Shown here: positions 8,642-17,803 of the stretch, one piece after another
Layout: each line of letters starts with the position of its first letter
How positions within the stretch are numbered: position 1 is the stretch's first letter
Source of the DNA: Parabacteroides sp.
GTDB taxonomy: Bacteria > Bacteroidota > Bacteroidia > Bacteroidales > Tannerellaceae
Reading direction: 5' to 3'
NCBI GenBank assembly: GCA_017937385.1
Contig: JAGBDR010000083.1
Coordinates: 62,001 to 126,000 of the forward strand
Length of the DNA stretch: 64,000 nt
The notes under the pieces: model-generated
Databases searched by the model: none
What the model was told of the DNA's origin: nothing
Seen by the model: the letters and a program-made list of their open reading frames with translations, nothing else
Position numbers and translations under genes: made by a program

Positions 8642-10060
8642 ATGAAAAAACTTGTCGTATTAGTCGCATTACTGATCCCGTCGGGCTATGCAACTGCCGG
8701 GCGTACGCTGACCTTGGAGGAATGTCGCGAGTTGGCTATCCGGAACAACAAGGAGCTGAAGATTTCGGGTGAAAAGGTTAAAATGGCCGGTGCTGAGAAA
8801 AACGCCGCTTTCACCAAATACTTCCCGCAACTTTCGGCGACCGGAGCGTATATGTGGAACCAGAAAGATATCAACTTGCTGGATATGGGGGCGTTGAGCA
8901 CTTCTATCGGAGGTGCGCTCGGGCCGATCGCCCAACTTCCGGTGTTCGGAAAGCTGATGGAAGGGGTGGATGGTTTGCAACATCTCGACATCCAGAATAT
9001 CTGGGTGGGAAGCGTTTCTCTTGTGCAACCTGTGTTTATGGGAGGCAAGATTATCAATTACAACCAGATTGCCCAATATGCCAAACAATTGGCCGAGTCG
9101 ATGAATGACCTGCAGTTACAGGAGGTGATCTATAAAACCGATGAAACCTATTGGCAGGTGATTTCCTTAGTCAATAAGAAGAAATTGGCTGATGCTTATG
9201 TCGATTTGCTCCGCAAGACCGATCAGGACATAACGGCGATGATTCACGAGGGCGTGGCGACCGAGGCCGACGGGCTCTCCGTCAAGGTCAAGCTGAACGA
9301 GGCTGAGATGGCGCAGACGAAAGTCGATAACGGCCTGGCTCTTTCCCGTATGTTGTTGGCACAGATATGCGGGCTGCCGCTGGAAGAACCGCTTGTTTTG
9401 GCCGATGAGGAAATGGAAGACTTTCCGACGACATCATCCATTACGGCGGCCGATGTAAACGAAGCTTTTATGAACCGAAGCGAGTTGAAGAGTCTTGATC
9501 TGGCAACGAAGATTTATAAGCGTAAGGAACGGATCGTCTTGGCTGATCTGTTGCCGAATGTGGCGTTTATGGCGAACTACTTGGTCATGAACCCCAATTC
9601 TATGAACGGTTTCAAAAACGAATTTGCCGGAATGTTCAATGTCGGCGTGATGGTGAAAGTGCCGCTTTCCGGCTGGTGGGAGGGAAGCTATAAGCGCAAT
9701 CTGGCCCATGCCGAGACGCGTATCAAGTCGTTGGAGTTGCAGGATGCCCGCGAGAAAGTGGAATTGCAGGTCAACCAATCGGTCTATAAGGTCAATGAGG
9801 CGAACAAGAAGCTGGCCGCTTCCACCCGTAATATGGAGAATGCGGAAGAGAACCTCCGCCATGCCAACTTCGGTTTTGAAGAGGGTGTCATTCCGGCCCT
9901 TAACCTGATGCAGGCGCAGACGGCTTGGGTGTCGGCACGTTCCAGCCTGATCGATGCACAGATCGAGGTGAAACTGACGGAAGTCTACTTGACGAAAGCG
10001 ATGGGAAAATTGGGAGAACCGTTTTCTGGAAGCACCCGAAATGCAACTCATTCGGATTGA
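8642..10060 (+). CDS. TolC family outer-membrane efflux protein
   Basis: A 472-residue protein with a signal peptide (MKKLVVLVALLIPSGYATAG) and two long alpha-helical repeat halves, each opening with the TolC-type pattern (LTLEECRELAIRNNKELK at the start; repeated long Ala/Leu/Glu helices in the second half). It forms the outer-membrane channel of a tripartite exporter. An HlyD adaptor and two ABC-2 permeases follow in the same direction, so all four act together. Array A lies upstream. The AT-rich repeat at 10097 separates it from the adaptor gene. The exported substrate is unknown. Confidence 0.92.
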   Translation: MKKLVVLVALLIPSGYATAGRTLTLEECRELAIRNNKELKISGEKVKMAGAEKNAAFTKYFPQLSATGAYMWNQKDINLLDMGALSTSIGGALGPIAQLPVFGKLMEGVDGLQHLDIQNIWVGSVSLVQPVFMGGKIINYNQIAQYAKQLAESMNDLQLQEVIYKTDETYWQVISLVNKKKLADAYVDLLRKTDQDITAMIHEGVATEADGLSVKVKLNEAEMAQTKVDNGLALSRMLLAQICGLPLEEPLVLADEEMEDFPTTSSITAADVNEAFMNRSELKSLDLATKIYKRKERIVLADLLPNVAFMANYLVMNPNSMNGFKNEFAGMFNVGVMVKVPLSGWWEGSYKRNLAHAETRIKSLELQDAREKVELQVNQSVYKVNEANKKLAASTRNMENAEENLRHANFGFEEGVIPALNLMQAQTAWVSARSSLIDAQIEVKLTEVYLTKAMGKLGEPFSGSTRNATHSD

Positions 10061-10096
10061 ACGGATGAACATCATCCGCCTCTTTCCGCTCCTCAC

Positions 10097-10126
10097 CATA
10101 AATCATAAATTATAAATCATAAATCA
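10097..10126. repeat. ATAAATCATAAATTATAAATC short repeat
   Basis: Tandem AT-rich units of about 8-9 nt (ATAAATC, ATAAATT) between the TolC and HlyD genes. The same kind of sequence occurs at 28645-28698 and 29930-29956, also in operon spacers. Confidence 0.7.
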
Positions 10127-10137
10127 GAAAATAACGC

Positions 10138-11145
10138 ATGAACGAGAATAAACAGTTTTCAAAGAGCAGTATGCTATTGGCATTTATCACATTTTTAGGC
10201 GTGGTCGGATTGGTCGCATTAGCCGGTTTCTTTTTATTGACTCCGCCGGACGATATCATCATGGGGCAGGCGGAAGCGACACAAGTCCGTATTTCCGGTA
10301 AGGTGCCCGGACGGATCGAGGCCTATCGTTTCGGTGAGGGAGATAAGGTGAAAGCTGGCGACACGCTTGTCTTCTTAGATACGCCCGAAGTCCTTGCCAA
10401 GCTCCAGCAGGCAGAGGCCGTGCGTCGTGCCGCTGAAGCCCAGAACGCGAAGGCGATCAAGGGAGCCCGCGCACAGGAGATAGCCGGTGCATACGAGATG
10501 TGGCAGAAGGCGAAAGCCGGACTGGAGATTGCCCGGAAATCCTATACGCGCGTACAAAACTTGTTTGATAAAGGTGTGATGTCTGCCCAGAAACGGGATG
10601 AAGCGGAAGCCAATTACAAGGCGATGGTTGCTACCGAGAAAGCCGCCAAATCCCAGTATGATATGGCGGTAGACGGTGCTCGCACGGAAGATAAGGCCGC
10701 CGCAGCCGCTCTTGTGCAACAGGCCGGCGGAGCTGTTGCCGAAGTGGAATCTTATTTGAAAGAAGCGGCACTTGTTTCTCCGATCGACGGTGAAGTGTCC
10801 GAGCGTTTCCCTGAAGTGGGCGAACTGGTCGGTACGGGGGCTCCGATTATGAATATCGTGGATCTCAACGATATGTGGGTGACGTTCAGCATCCGCGAAG
10901 ACCGTCTGAAAGACATCAAGATCGGTTCCGAAATAGATGCTTTCATTCCAGCTTTGGATAACCGTCCGGTCAAGTTGAAAGTCTATTATATGAAAGATAT
11001 GGGAACTTATGCTGCCTGGAAAGCGACTAAAACGAATGGGCAGTTCGATTCCAAGACATTCGAGGTACGTGCCCGTCCGGTGGAGAAAGTGGAAGACTTG
11101 CGTCCCGGAATGTCTGTCGTTAAGAAATTGACAATTGATAATTGA
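10138..11145 (+). CDS. HlyD family periplasmic adaptor subunit
   Basis: A 335-residue membrane-fusion protein: one N-terminal membrane helix (about residues 12-34), a split lipoyl/barrel domain (VRISGKVPGRIEAYRFGEG and later SPIDGEVSERFPEVGE) and an Ala-rich coiled-coil hairpin around residues 80-190. It bridges the inner-membrane permeases and the TolC channel. The C-terminal KKLTIDN and the stop codon come from the left arm of a repeat element at 11126. The order TolC-HlyD-permease-permease suggests a YhiI/YbhFSR-like exporter, but no ATP-binding subunit is encoded here. Confidence 0.92.
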   Translation: MNENKQFSKSSMLLAFITFLGVVGLVALAGFFLLTPPDDIIMGQAEATQVRISGKVPGRIEAYRFGEGDKVKAGDTLVFLDTPEVLAKLQQAEAVRRAAEAQNAKAIKGARAQEIAGAYEMWQKAKAGLEIARKSYTRVQNLFDKGVMSAQKRDEAEANYKAMVATEKAAKSQYDMAVDGARTEDKAAAAALVQQAGGAVAEVESYLKEAALVSPIDGEVSERFPEVGELVGTGAPIMNIVDLNDMWVTFSIREDRLKDIKIGSEIDAFIPALDNRPVKLKVYYMKDMGTYAAWKATKTNGQFDSKTFEVRARPVEKVEDLRPGMSVVKKLTIDN

Positions 11146-11236
11146 CAATTGACAATTAAAGAATGAGATTAAATGAATAATGAAAAGTTAAATAGCACTC
11201 CCAAATTGTCAATTGTCCATTGTCAATTGTCCATTG
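11126..11236. repeat. MITE-like TTGTCAATTG element between adaptor and permease
   Basis: Inverted arms at 11126-11159 and 11203-11236 are built from TTGTCAATTG-type units. The left arm provides the stop of the HlyD gene, and the right arm encodes part of the N-terminus (KLSIVHCQLSI) of the following permease. Confidence 0.85.
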
Positions 11237-12375
11237 CCAGGCGTGAGGTACTTCGGATTTGCAAGAGTCCGGTCTACTTTTTCTGTATGTTGGTGGCGCC
11301 GGTTATTTGTGTGCTCTTTTTTCTATCGTTGATGAAAGATGGGTTGCCGACCGATCTGCCCATTGCGGTTGTAGACATGGATGGCTCTTCCAATTCCCGT
11401 AACCTGATCCGTCAGTTGGATGCTTTCGAGCAGACAAAGGTGGCAATGACGACCGTTTCGTTTGAGGAGGCCCGGCGGGCTATGCAAGAAGGAAAGGTCT
11501 ACGGCATTTTCTATGTCCCGAAGGATTTCGGTGCGGATGCGACGGCCGGGCGACAACCCAAGTTGTCGTTCTACACGAACGGGACGTATCTGATTGCCGC
11601 ATCCCTGTTGTTTCGGGATATGAAAACCATCTCCGTTTTGGCCGGTGCTTCGGTCGGACTTCAGACGGGACTGGCTCGTGGTTATACGGAAGATCAGATC
11701 ATGGCTCAACTCCAACCGATCGTAGTCGATACGCATGCGATCGGGAATCCGTGGCTCAACTATTCGGTCTATCTGAACAACACGCTTTTGCCCGGCGTGT
11801 TGCAATTGATGATTTTTTTAGTGACGGTGTTGAGTATCGGTTCCGAAATAAAATACTCGACGACCCGCGAATGGCTGCGGATGGGTGGAAACTCGCTTAC
11901 GGTAAGCCTCATAGGGAAGATGTTGCCCCATACGCTGATTTTTACGGTCGTGGCGTTCTTGTATGCGGTGGCGTTGTACGGTTTCAATTCGTTTCCGCTG
12001 AATAGTGGGTGGTTCCCGATGTTGTCGGCCCTGTTTCTGTTGGTGGTAGCTTCGCAGGCGGTCGGGATTTTCATGATCGGGGTGTTGCCTACTTTCCGTT
12101 TGGGGTTAAGTTCCGCTTGCCTGTTCGGGATGATCGCTTTTTCCATTGTCGGATTCTCTTTCCCGGTGTTGGGGATGGATCCTACGTTGCAGGCGCTCTC
12201 CAATCTTTTTCCACTTCGGCATTATTTCTTGATCTATGTTGACCAGGCTTTGAACGGAAGGTCTCTATTCTATAGCTGGACTGAGTATGCCAGGCTCATG
12301 GGTTTTCTCGTTTTGCCTTTCCTGATCGGAAAGAATCTGAAGAACGCGTTGTTGTACTTTAAATATATTCCGTAA
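11173..12375 (+). CDS. ABC-2 type transporter permease
   Basis: A 400-residue permease of the ABC2_membrane_3 type: an N-terminal membrane helix (CMLVAPVICVLFFLSLM), an extracytoplasmic domain of about 130 residues (begins DLPIAVVDMDGSSNSRNLIRQL), then about five membrane helices in the C-terminal half. The first 20 or so residues are translated from a repeat element; no later ATG before the first helix is available except within it, so the start at 11173 is retained with doubt. It is the first of two paralogous permeases after TolC and HlyD genes. Confidence 0.88.
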   Translation: MNNEKLNSTPKLSIVHCQLSIARREVLRICKSPVYFFCMLVAPVICVLFFLSLMKDGLPTDLPIAVVDMDGSSNSRNLIRQLDAFEQTKVAMTTVSFEEARRAMQEGKVYGIFYVPKDFGADATAGRQPKLSFYTNGTYLIAASLLFRDMKTISVLAGASVGLQTGLARGYTEDQIMAQLQPIVVDTHAIGNPWLNYSVYLNNTLLPGVLQLMIFLVTVLSIGSEIKYSTTREWLRMGGNSLTVSLIGKMLPHTLIFTVVAFLYAVALYGFNSFPLNSGWFPMLSALFLLVVASQAVGIFMIGVLPTFRLGLSSACLFGMIAFSIVGFSFPVLGMDPTLQALSNLFPLRHYFLIYVDQALNGRSLFYSWTEYARLMGFLVLPFLIGKNLKNALLYFKYIP

Positions 12376-12386
12376 AACAGAAAGTA

Positions 12387-13622
12387 ATGAAAAGAGAACA
12401 TCGTTTGCGATATAGAGTCAAGGAGAGAGTCTTGGAGGCTTTTTCCACTTGGAAACACGAATTGAAAGAGGTCTTCCGGGATGAGGGCGTGCTGATCTTC
12501 TTTTTCTTAGTGCCGTTTGCCTATCCGTTGCTCTATTCCTTTATTTATAATAACGAAGTGGTACACGAGGCGAAGATGGTGGTTGTGGATCAGTCCGACT
12601 CTTTTTTGAGCCGTGAATTTACCCGTCGTGTGGATGCTACGCCCGATGTCCGGGTGGTGGCGGTCCGATCGGATATGGAGGAGGCGAAGCAGATGCTGGA
12701 TCGGAAAGAGGCATACGGAATCCTCTATTTCCCCACCGAGTTCAGCAAAGATTTGCATACGGGCAAGCGGACGACAGTTTCCTTATATTGCGACATGAGC
12801 AGCCTGTTGTTCTATAAAGCGTTCTTATTGGCGGCCACGGAAGTATCGCTCGATCTGGGGAAAGAGATGCGGCTCCGGAATGCTCCGGGCACGTCGGCCA
12901 AGCAGGAAGAAATAACGGTCACCCCGATTCCGTATGAATCTGTGACCCTCTTCAATACGCAGAACGGGTTTGCCAGCTTCTTAGTGCCGGCTATCCTGAT
13001 CTTGGTGATCCAGCAAACACTTGTTTTAGGAATCGGTATGCTGGGAGGAACAAGGCGAGAACGGCTGGAAAATGGAGAATGGTCCATCGACAATCCAGGA
13101 AAGGAAACACCTTCCTATGGTCCCTTGTCCCTTGTCAATTGCCAATTATCCAAATCCTTTGCCTACGCCATGCTCTATGTACCGGTCTGCATCTGGGTAC
13201 TGGCTATCGTGCCGAAGCTTTTTTCCCTGCCTCAGGTAGGTGATCCGGCTACGATCCTGTTGTTCATTCTGCCATACCTGTTTGCCTCGATTTTCTTTGC
13301 CATGACTTTGTCCGGTTTTATGACGACCCGTGAGGCGCCTATGCTGGTGTTTGTCTTTACCTCCGTGATCCTGATATTCATCTCCGGAGTTTCCTGGCCG
13401 AAAGAAGCGATTCCGCCGTTTTGGCGGGCAGTCGGGTATCTGTTTCCCTCGACACCGGCGATCCAGGGGTTCATCCGTATCAATACGTGTGGGGCAACTT
13501 TGAACGAGGTGTTGTCTGAATATCATACGTTGTGGATTCAGGCAGGTGTTTATTTCATCCTCTCTCTTGGGGTTTACCGTTTCCAGATAAGAAAAATCGG
13601 GAGCTTTTCAGCCCGTGTATAG
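12387..13622 (+). CDS. ABC-2 type transporter permease with an intragenic repeat insertion
   Basis: A 411-residue paralogue of the preceding permease, with the same layout: first helix near residues 35-55 (FFFLVPFAYPLLYSFIY), a large external domain (MVVVDQSDSFLSREFTRR), then a block of membrane helices. Between the second and third helices lies a hydrophilic stretch (about residues 222-256, nucleotides 13055-13155) that does not look like permease sequence and is encoded by a degenerate TTGTCAATTG-type element. The frame stays open across it. The gene ends 29 bp before a strong terminator. Confidence 0.88.
   Translation: MKREHRLRYRVKERVLEAFSTWKHELKEVFRDEGVLIFFFLVPFAYPLLYSFIYNNEVVHEAKMVVVDQSDSFLSREFTRRVDATPDVRVVAVRSDMEEAKQMLDRKEAYGILYFPTEFSKDLHTGKRTTVSLYCDMSSLLFYKAFLLAATEVSLDLGKEMRLRNAPGTSAKQEEITVTPIPYESVTLFNTQNGFASFLVPAILILVIQQTLVLGIGMLGGTRRERLENGEWSIDNPGKETPSYGPLSLVNCQLSKSFAYAMLYVPVCIWVLAIVPKLFSLPQVGDPATILLFILPYLFASIFFAMTLSGFMTTREAPMLVFVFTSVILIFISGVSWPKEAIPPFWRAVGYLFPSTPAIQGFIRINTCGATLNEVLSEYHTLWIQAGVYFILSLGVYRFQIRKIGSFSARV
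13067..13151. repeat. Degenerate TTGTCAATTG element inside the permease gene
   Basis: The right side (13125-13151, with CTTGTCAATTGCCAATTATC) clearly belongs to the family; the left side (13067-13093) pairs with it only partly. It adds about 30 in-frame codons to a loop of the ABC-2 permease without a stop codon. Confidence 0.6.
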
Positions 13623-13650
13623 GAGCTTGTAGAAGCGTATAACAAACCGT

Positions 13651-13692
13651 AAGGCGGTATCAAAAGGCGTTTTTCCGTTTTGATACCGCCTT
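13651..13692. terminator. Bidirectional terminator
   Basis: A perfect 15-bp stem (13651-13665 with 13678-13692, AAGGCGGTATCAAAA) with a 12-nt loop between the convergent export operon and the FBPase gene. Confidence 0.8.
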
Positions 13693-13702
13693 TGAACGTT
13701 AT

Positions 13703-15694
13703 TTATCGCTCTTTTTCTTTGATGAATCCGTTGCGGAACGCATAAAGGAGTTTTTCCAGATCGTGAATCTGTTGTTGCAGGTCTGCTCCTTTGTCGGTGT
13801 CTTTGACCATCTGGCGGTGGGAGTTCAGCTCGACGACGATGGTTGTGGAGCGGATGTCCTTGCCCTCTTTGATGGCCTGGTCGGTCGACAGGAACGGTTC
13901 GTGTTGTACGAGTTGGAAACCGCGTGAATGGTAGACCAAAGTATAACCGGCAATACCGGTTTCCGGGTGATAGGCTTTGGAGAAACCGCCGTCGATGACA
14001 AGTAATTTGCCGTTTGCCTTGATCGGGTTCTCCCCTTTGATGGAGCGCACGGGGACATGGCCGTTGATGATGTGGCGGTGCTGGCCGGTAACATCGAACT
14101 CGTCCAGCAACCTGTCGCAGACCGATTCTTCTTCCCGGAGGGAATAGTAGGCTCCTTTTTCTTCTTTCTGTACCGATTTGTCATCGATGAAACAACGTTC
14201 GAAAGTCGCCATCCGGCTCTTGTCGAAGAGAGGTGAGTCTTTACCTTCCCACAGATACCAGATGTAATCCATGGCAAACTCCTTTTCCGGGCTGTCATCG
14301 CTATCGAAGTAGGCGGTGCGTACCAATTGGTCCACTTTGTCCAACAGGGCTTTGCCTTTGTATTCCGTTCCTTCGATCCGAATTGCCTTGAGTGTGCCGT
14401 CCGGATTCATCGGTACGGAAGCGTGGAAGAGCAGGTTGGAGTTGCAGACTTGGTACATGCTGCCGTGTGTGAACAGGCAGCGCATGTGCTTTTTCAGTTT
14501 CTCGCTGCATTCAAACGAATGTTTGATGCGTCGCATCAGCTCTTCTTCTTCGATAGACAAGGCATACGGGTCTTTGGCATTGAGTGTCGGCCAGTTCTTG
14601 TCTTTCAGTTCATAATCCTTTCCTTCGATGCGGATGGTTCCGCGCCGGAGATCGATGTGGTGGAGCAACAGGCGGTCGTCCATCCCGAATTCCGGACGGC
14701 GGCGGATGATTTCGCCTTCCACCTTGAACTGTATGATCGTGATTGCTTTGTGCATACGGGCGATCAGTTGGGTTGTCTTTTCATCGAAAGTCACATCCGA
14801 GGCATTTGTGCGCGGAATGAACAGTTCGCAAGGATCGTCGCCATAGACTTCCATCGCGAATGTCGCCAAGGGCAGGAGGTTGATGCCGTAGCCGTCTTCC
14901 AAAGTCGCTAAATTGCCATAGCGCATACACATGCGGATCACATTGGCGATGCTTCCCGCATTGCCGGCAGCGGCTCCCATCCAGAGGATGTCGTGGTTGC
15001 CCCATTGGATATCGAAGTTATGATAGTTGCAGAGCGTGTCCATGATGATATGGGCACCCGGTCCGCGGTCGTAGATGTCGCCGATGATGTGCAACAGGTC
15101 GATCGTGAGACGTTGGATCAGGTTGCATAGGACGATGATGAAGTCGTTGGCACGGCCGGTCGAGATGATCGTGTTGATGATCTGGTCCACGTAAGCGGAT
15201 TTGTTCGGTTCGTCGCTCGACTCGTGGAGTAGCTCCTGGATGATGTAGGAGAACTCTTTCGGTAATGCCTTGCGCACTTTCGAGCGTGTGTATTTGGACG
15301 ATACTTTTCGGCATACGCGCACCAATTGGTTCAGTGTGATCAGATACCAGTCGTCCAGATCTTTCTCGCGTTGCCGGATCAGTTCCAGTTTTTGCTCCGG
15401 ATAGTAGATCAGCGTGCAAAGCTCTTTCTTTTCGAAATCGCGTAATGTATTGTTGAATATTTCGTTAACCTTGCGCTTGATCGCACCGGAAGCATTCTTC
15501 AGCACATGATTGAAAGCCTGGTACTCGCCGTGGATGTCGGACAGAAAATGTTCCGTCCCTTTCGGCAGGTTCAGGATGGCTTCCAGGTTGATGATTTCCG
15601 TGCTGGCGTCTGCCACTGTCGGGAAACTGCGTGCCAACAGTGTCAGGTAGCGCAGGTCTTTTAATACGTGTTCTGCTGTTATGTCTTTAGTCAT
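13703..15694 (-). CDS. fbp: Fructose-1,6-bisphosphatase, class III
   Basis: A 663-residue gluconeogenic phosphatase of the calcineurin-like class III type, hydrolysing fructose 1,6-bisphosphate to fructose 6-phosphate. Metal-binding motifs are visible: FLSDIHGEYQAF near residue 92, IGDIYDRGPG near 211 and QWGNHDILWMGA near 235, and a C-terminal NGHVPV. Length matches the family (about 640-670). It is the last gene of a minus-strand operon and follows the MATE gene after 3 bp. This class occurs mainly in Firmicutes and Bacteroidetes. Confidence 0.95.
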   Translation of the reverse strand: MTKDITAEHVLKDLRYLTLLARSFPTVADASTEIINLEAILNLPKGTEHFLSDIHGEYQAFNHVLKNASGAIKRKVNEIFNNTLRDFEKKELCTLIYYPEQKLELIRQREKDLDDWYLITLNQLVRVCRKVSSKYTRSKVRKALPKEFSYIIQELLHESSDEPNKSAYVDQIINTIISTGRANDFIIVLCNLIQRLTIDLLHIIGDIYDRGPGAHIIMDTLCNYHNFDIQWGNHDILWMGAAAGNAGSIANVIRMCMRYGNLATLEDGYGINLLPLATFAMEVYGDDPCELFIPRTNASDVTFDEKTTQLIARMHKAITIIQFKVEGEIIRRRPEFGMDDRLLLHHIDLRRGTIRIEGKDYELKDKNWPTLNAKDPYALSIEEEELMRRIKHSFECSEKLKKHMRCLFTHGSMYQVCNSNLLFHASVPMNPDGTLKAIRIEGTEYKGKALLDKVDQLVRTAYFDSDDSPEKEFAMDYIWYLWEGKDSPLFDKSRMATFERCFIDDKSVQKEEKGAYYSLREEESVCDRLLDEFDVTGQHRHIINGHVPVRSIKGENPIKANGKLLVIDGGFSKAYHPETGIAGYTLVYHSRGFQLVQHEPFLSTDQAIKEGKDIRSTTIVVELNSHRQMVKDTDKGADLQQQIHDLEKLLYAFRNGFIKEKER

Positions 15695-15697
15695 ACA

Positions 15698-17035
15698 CTA
15701 TTTTTTTATTGTCAATCGATTGAAACGTTTCCAAAGCAACAGTCCGAGCGTGGTCAGGCTGACCGGAAAACCACACCAGACACCGAAAGCTCCCCAGCCG
15801 AGGGTGAACCCGCACAGGTATCCGATGGGGAGCGCCAATCCGAAGTGGCAGAAAAAAGCCATATAAGCCATGTATTTGACATCCGAGATGCCACGCAAGG
15901 CATTGGCAAAAAGGATTTGCAATCCGTCACCCGCCTGATACAGGATTACCGACCAAGCGAGCAAAGCAACCAGTTCGACCACCTCTTTTTCCGGGGTAAT
16001 GATGTATCCCATGGTGTTACGGAAGAAGAAGATCAGGAGGACCACGATGACGGCTGTCCCCATGATCAGGTGCAGGCCGGCAAAGGAGGCATTCCGTATG
16101 GTACACCAGTCGTTTCTGCCCCGGGAATTGCTTACCCGTATGGTGACTGCCGCCGCTATGCCGTAGTAGACCATAAAGCCGAGCGTGGTGATCACGCCTG
16201 CTACCTGGTGGGCGGCGAGTGCCGTACTGCCCAGCCAGCCCATCATGATGACGCTCAGGCTGAACGAACCGGTTTCGACTCCCATCTGGAAACCGACCGG
16301 CAAACCGAGGCGGATCAGATGGCCGGTGTCTGTCCGGTTGACAGTCCCTTTTCTGAACCCTTCCCGGTAAAGCGTGTAACGGGAATGCTTGGCAAACAGT
16401 ATGCAGAATATCCCGAATGTCAGAATGCGGCTGGCAAGTGTCGAGATACCGGCACCGGTAAGCCCTAACTCGGGACATCCGAAGTTGCCGTATATCAACA
16501 GGTAGTTTCCGATGATGTTGAACACGTTGGCTCCTAACATGACGCACATGGGGGTGACGGTATCGGTCGTGCCGTCGCTGAACTGTTTGAACGAGTTGAA
16601 CAGCATGGCGAAGAGAACCGAGAAAAGTTGCAGGATGTAGTAAGGCACGATATAGGGTATCAACTCCTCCGGTTGCTTCAGAATATGAATGTTCAGAAGC
16701 AATACCCACATGCAGAGGCAGAGTAGCAATCCGACGACGAAGTTGATGTAAAGGCTGTTTTTGAGTGTCTCGCCGGCCTTGGCATATTCTTTTTGTGCAA
16801 AATAACCTCCGATAATGGGAGTAAGTCCGTAGGAAAATCCCATTCCCGCAATGAATACGAGATTGAAGAAATTGTTGACAAAGGAGGCGGCGGCCAGTTC
16901 AGCCGTGCTGTGGTGCCCGACCATGATATTGTCGGCAAAGCCTACAATAATAATGCCCAGTTGTCCCAACATGATCGGGACACCCAGGCGTATTGTTTCT
17001 TTGTAATGTTCTTTGTAAACTGAAAGCCGCATCAT
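15698..17035 (-). CDS. MATE family efflux transporter
   Basis: A 445-residue protein with about 12 membrane helices in two related halves, typical of MATE/NorM cation-coupled drug exporters. Family features include PIMLGQLGIIIVGFADNIMVG in the first helix and a matching segment in the second half (LGLPVGFQMGVETGSFSLSV). The start ATG overlaps the stop of the upstream cyclophilin gene by 4 bp and fbp follows 3 bp later, so the three are translationally coupled. The substrate cannot be read from the sequence. Confidence 0.92.
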   Translation of the reverse strand: MMRLSVYKEHYKETIRLGVPIMLGQLGIIIVGFADNIMVGHHSTAELAAASFVNNFFNLVFIAGMGFSYGLTPIIGGYFAQKEYAKAGETLKNSLYINFVVGLLLCLCMWVLLLNIHILKQPEELIPYIVPYYILQLFSVLFAMLFNSFKQFSDGTTDTVTPMCVMLGANVFNIIGNYLLIYGNFGCPELGLTGAGISTLASRILTFGIFCILFAKHSRYTLYREGFRKGTVNRTDTGHLIRLGLPVGFQMGVETGSFSLSVIMMGWLGSTALAAHQVAGVITTLGFMVYYGIAAAVTIRVSNSRGRNDWCTIRNASFAGLHLIMGTAVIVVLLIFFFRNTMGYIITPEKEVVELVALLAWSVILYQAGDGLQILFANALRGISDVKYMAYMAFFCHFGLALPIGYLCGFTLGWGAFGVWCGFPVSLTTLGLLLWKRFNRLTIKK

Positions 17036-17793
17036 TCCAAAACCTCTACCGACTTGATTATTACATTTTCCGTCGGGCGGTCTTGTTTATTCGTCTTTAC
17101 CTGCTGGATCGCGTCTACCACATTCAAACCTTCCACTACTTCGCCGTACACGGTGTACTGGTTGTCGAGGAAAGGTACGCCGCCGATCGTCTTGTAGGTC
17201 TCGCGCAGTTCGGCCGGTATCTTTGTTTCGTCTTTCCGCTTTTCGGCTTCCAGCTCGGTTTTGCCGATCAACGTGTCACGCAGTACGGCAAGCTCTTCTT
17301 TGTTGCCGCTCCGGTAGAGCTCCATGATCTTGGATTTGCTCTCAGTCTGGAGGCGGTTGAAGATCGCCTGTTTCAGACGCCCTTCCAGTTGCTTTTCCAT
17401 CTGGCCGAGTTCGGCTTCCGAATATTTCTTGCCGGTGACGATATAGAATTGCGAGGCGGATGAAGCCTTTTCCGGATTCACTTCATCTCCGGTACGGGCG
17501 GCGCACAAGGCTCCTTTTTTGTGGAAATACCGAGGATAGTTGAACTCAGCCGGGACGGTATAACCCAAATCACCGGCTCCTAAAGGTTTGTTCATCGGAG
17601 CATCTTTGGAGGTGACATCACCGCCTTGTACCATAAAGTCTTTGATGACACGGTGGAAAAGTAGGCCATCGTATTGTCCGGCTTTTGCCAGTTTGATGAA
17701 ATTGTCGCGGTGTTTGGGGGTATCGTTATATAATTTGAGTGTTATCTTTCCGAGTGTGGTGTCCATCACCACCAATGTTTCTTTCGTTTCCAT
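17032..17793 (-). CDS. Cyclophilin-type peptidyl-prolyl isomerase with a helical insert (cytosolic)
   Basis: A 253-residue cyclophilin without signal peptide. The fold's core motifs are present: HRDNFIKL, GLLFHRVIKDFMVQGGD and a late TVYGEVVEGLNVVDAIQ. A charged helical insertion of about 70 residues (roughly residues 125-195, with EKQLEGRLKQ) separates the two halves of the domain; it is much longer than the insert in the neighbouring paralogue. The protein isomerises Xaa-Pro bonds. It lies 10 bp after the exported paralogue and overlaps the MATE gene. Confidence 0.92.
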   Translation of the reverse strand: METKETLVVMDTTLGKITLKLYNDTPKHRDNFIKLAKAGQYDGLLFHRVIKDFMVQGGDVTSKDAPMNKPLGAGDLGYTVPAEFNYPRYFHKKGALCAARTGDEVNPEKASSASQFYIVTGKKYSEAELGQMEKQLEGRLKQAIFNRLQTESKSKIMELYRSGNKEELAVLRDTLIGKTELEAEKRKDETKIPAELRETYKTIGGVPFLDNQYTVYGEVVEGLNVVDAIQQVKTNKQDRPTENVIIKSVEVLE

Positions 17794-17803
17794 TCTTCGT
17801 TGT

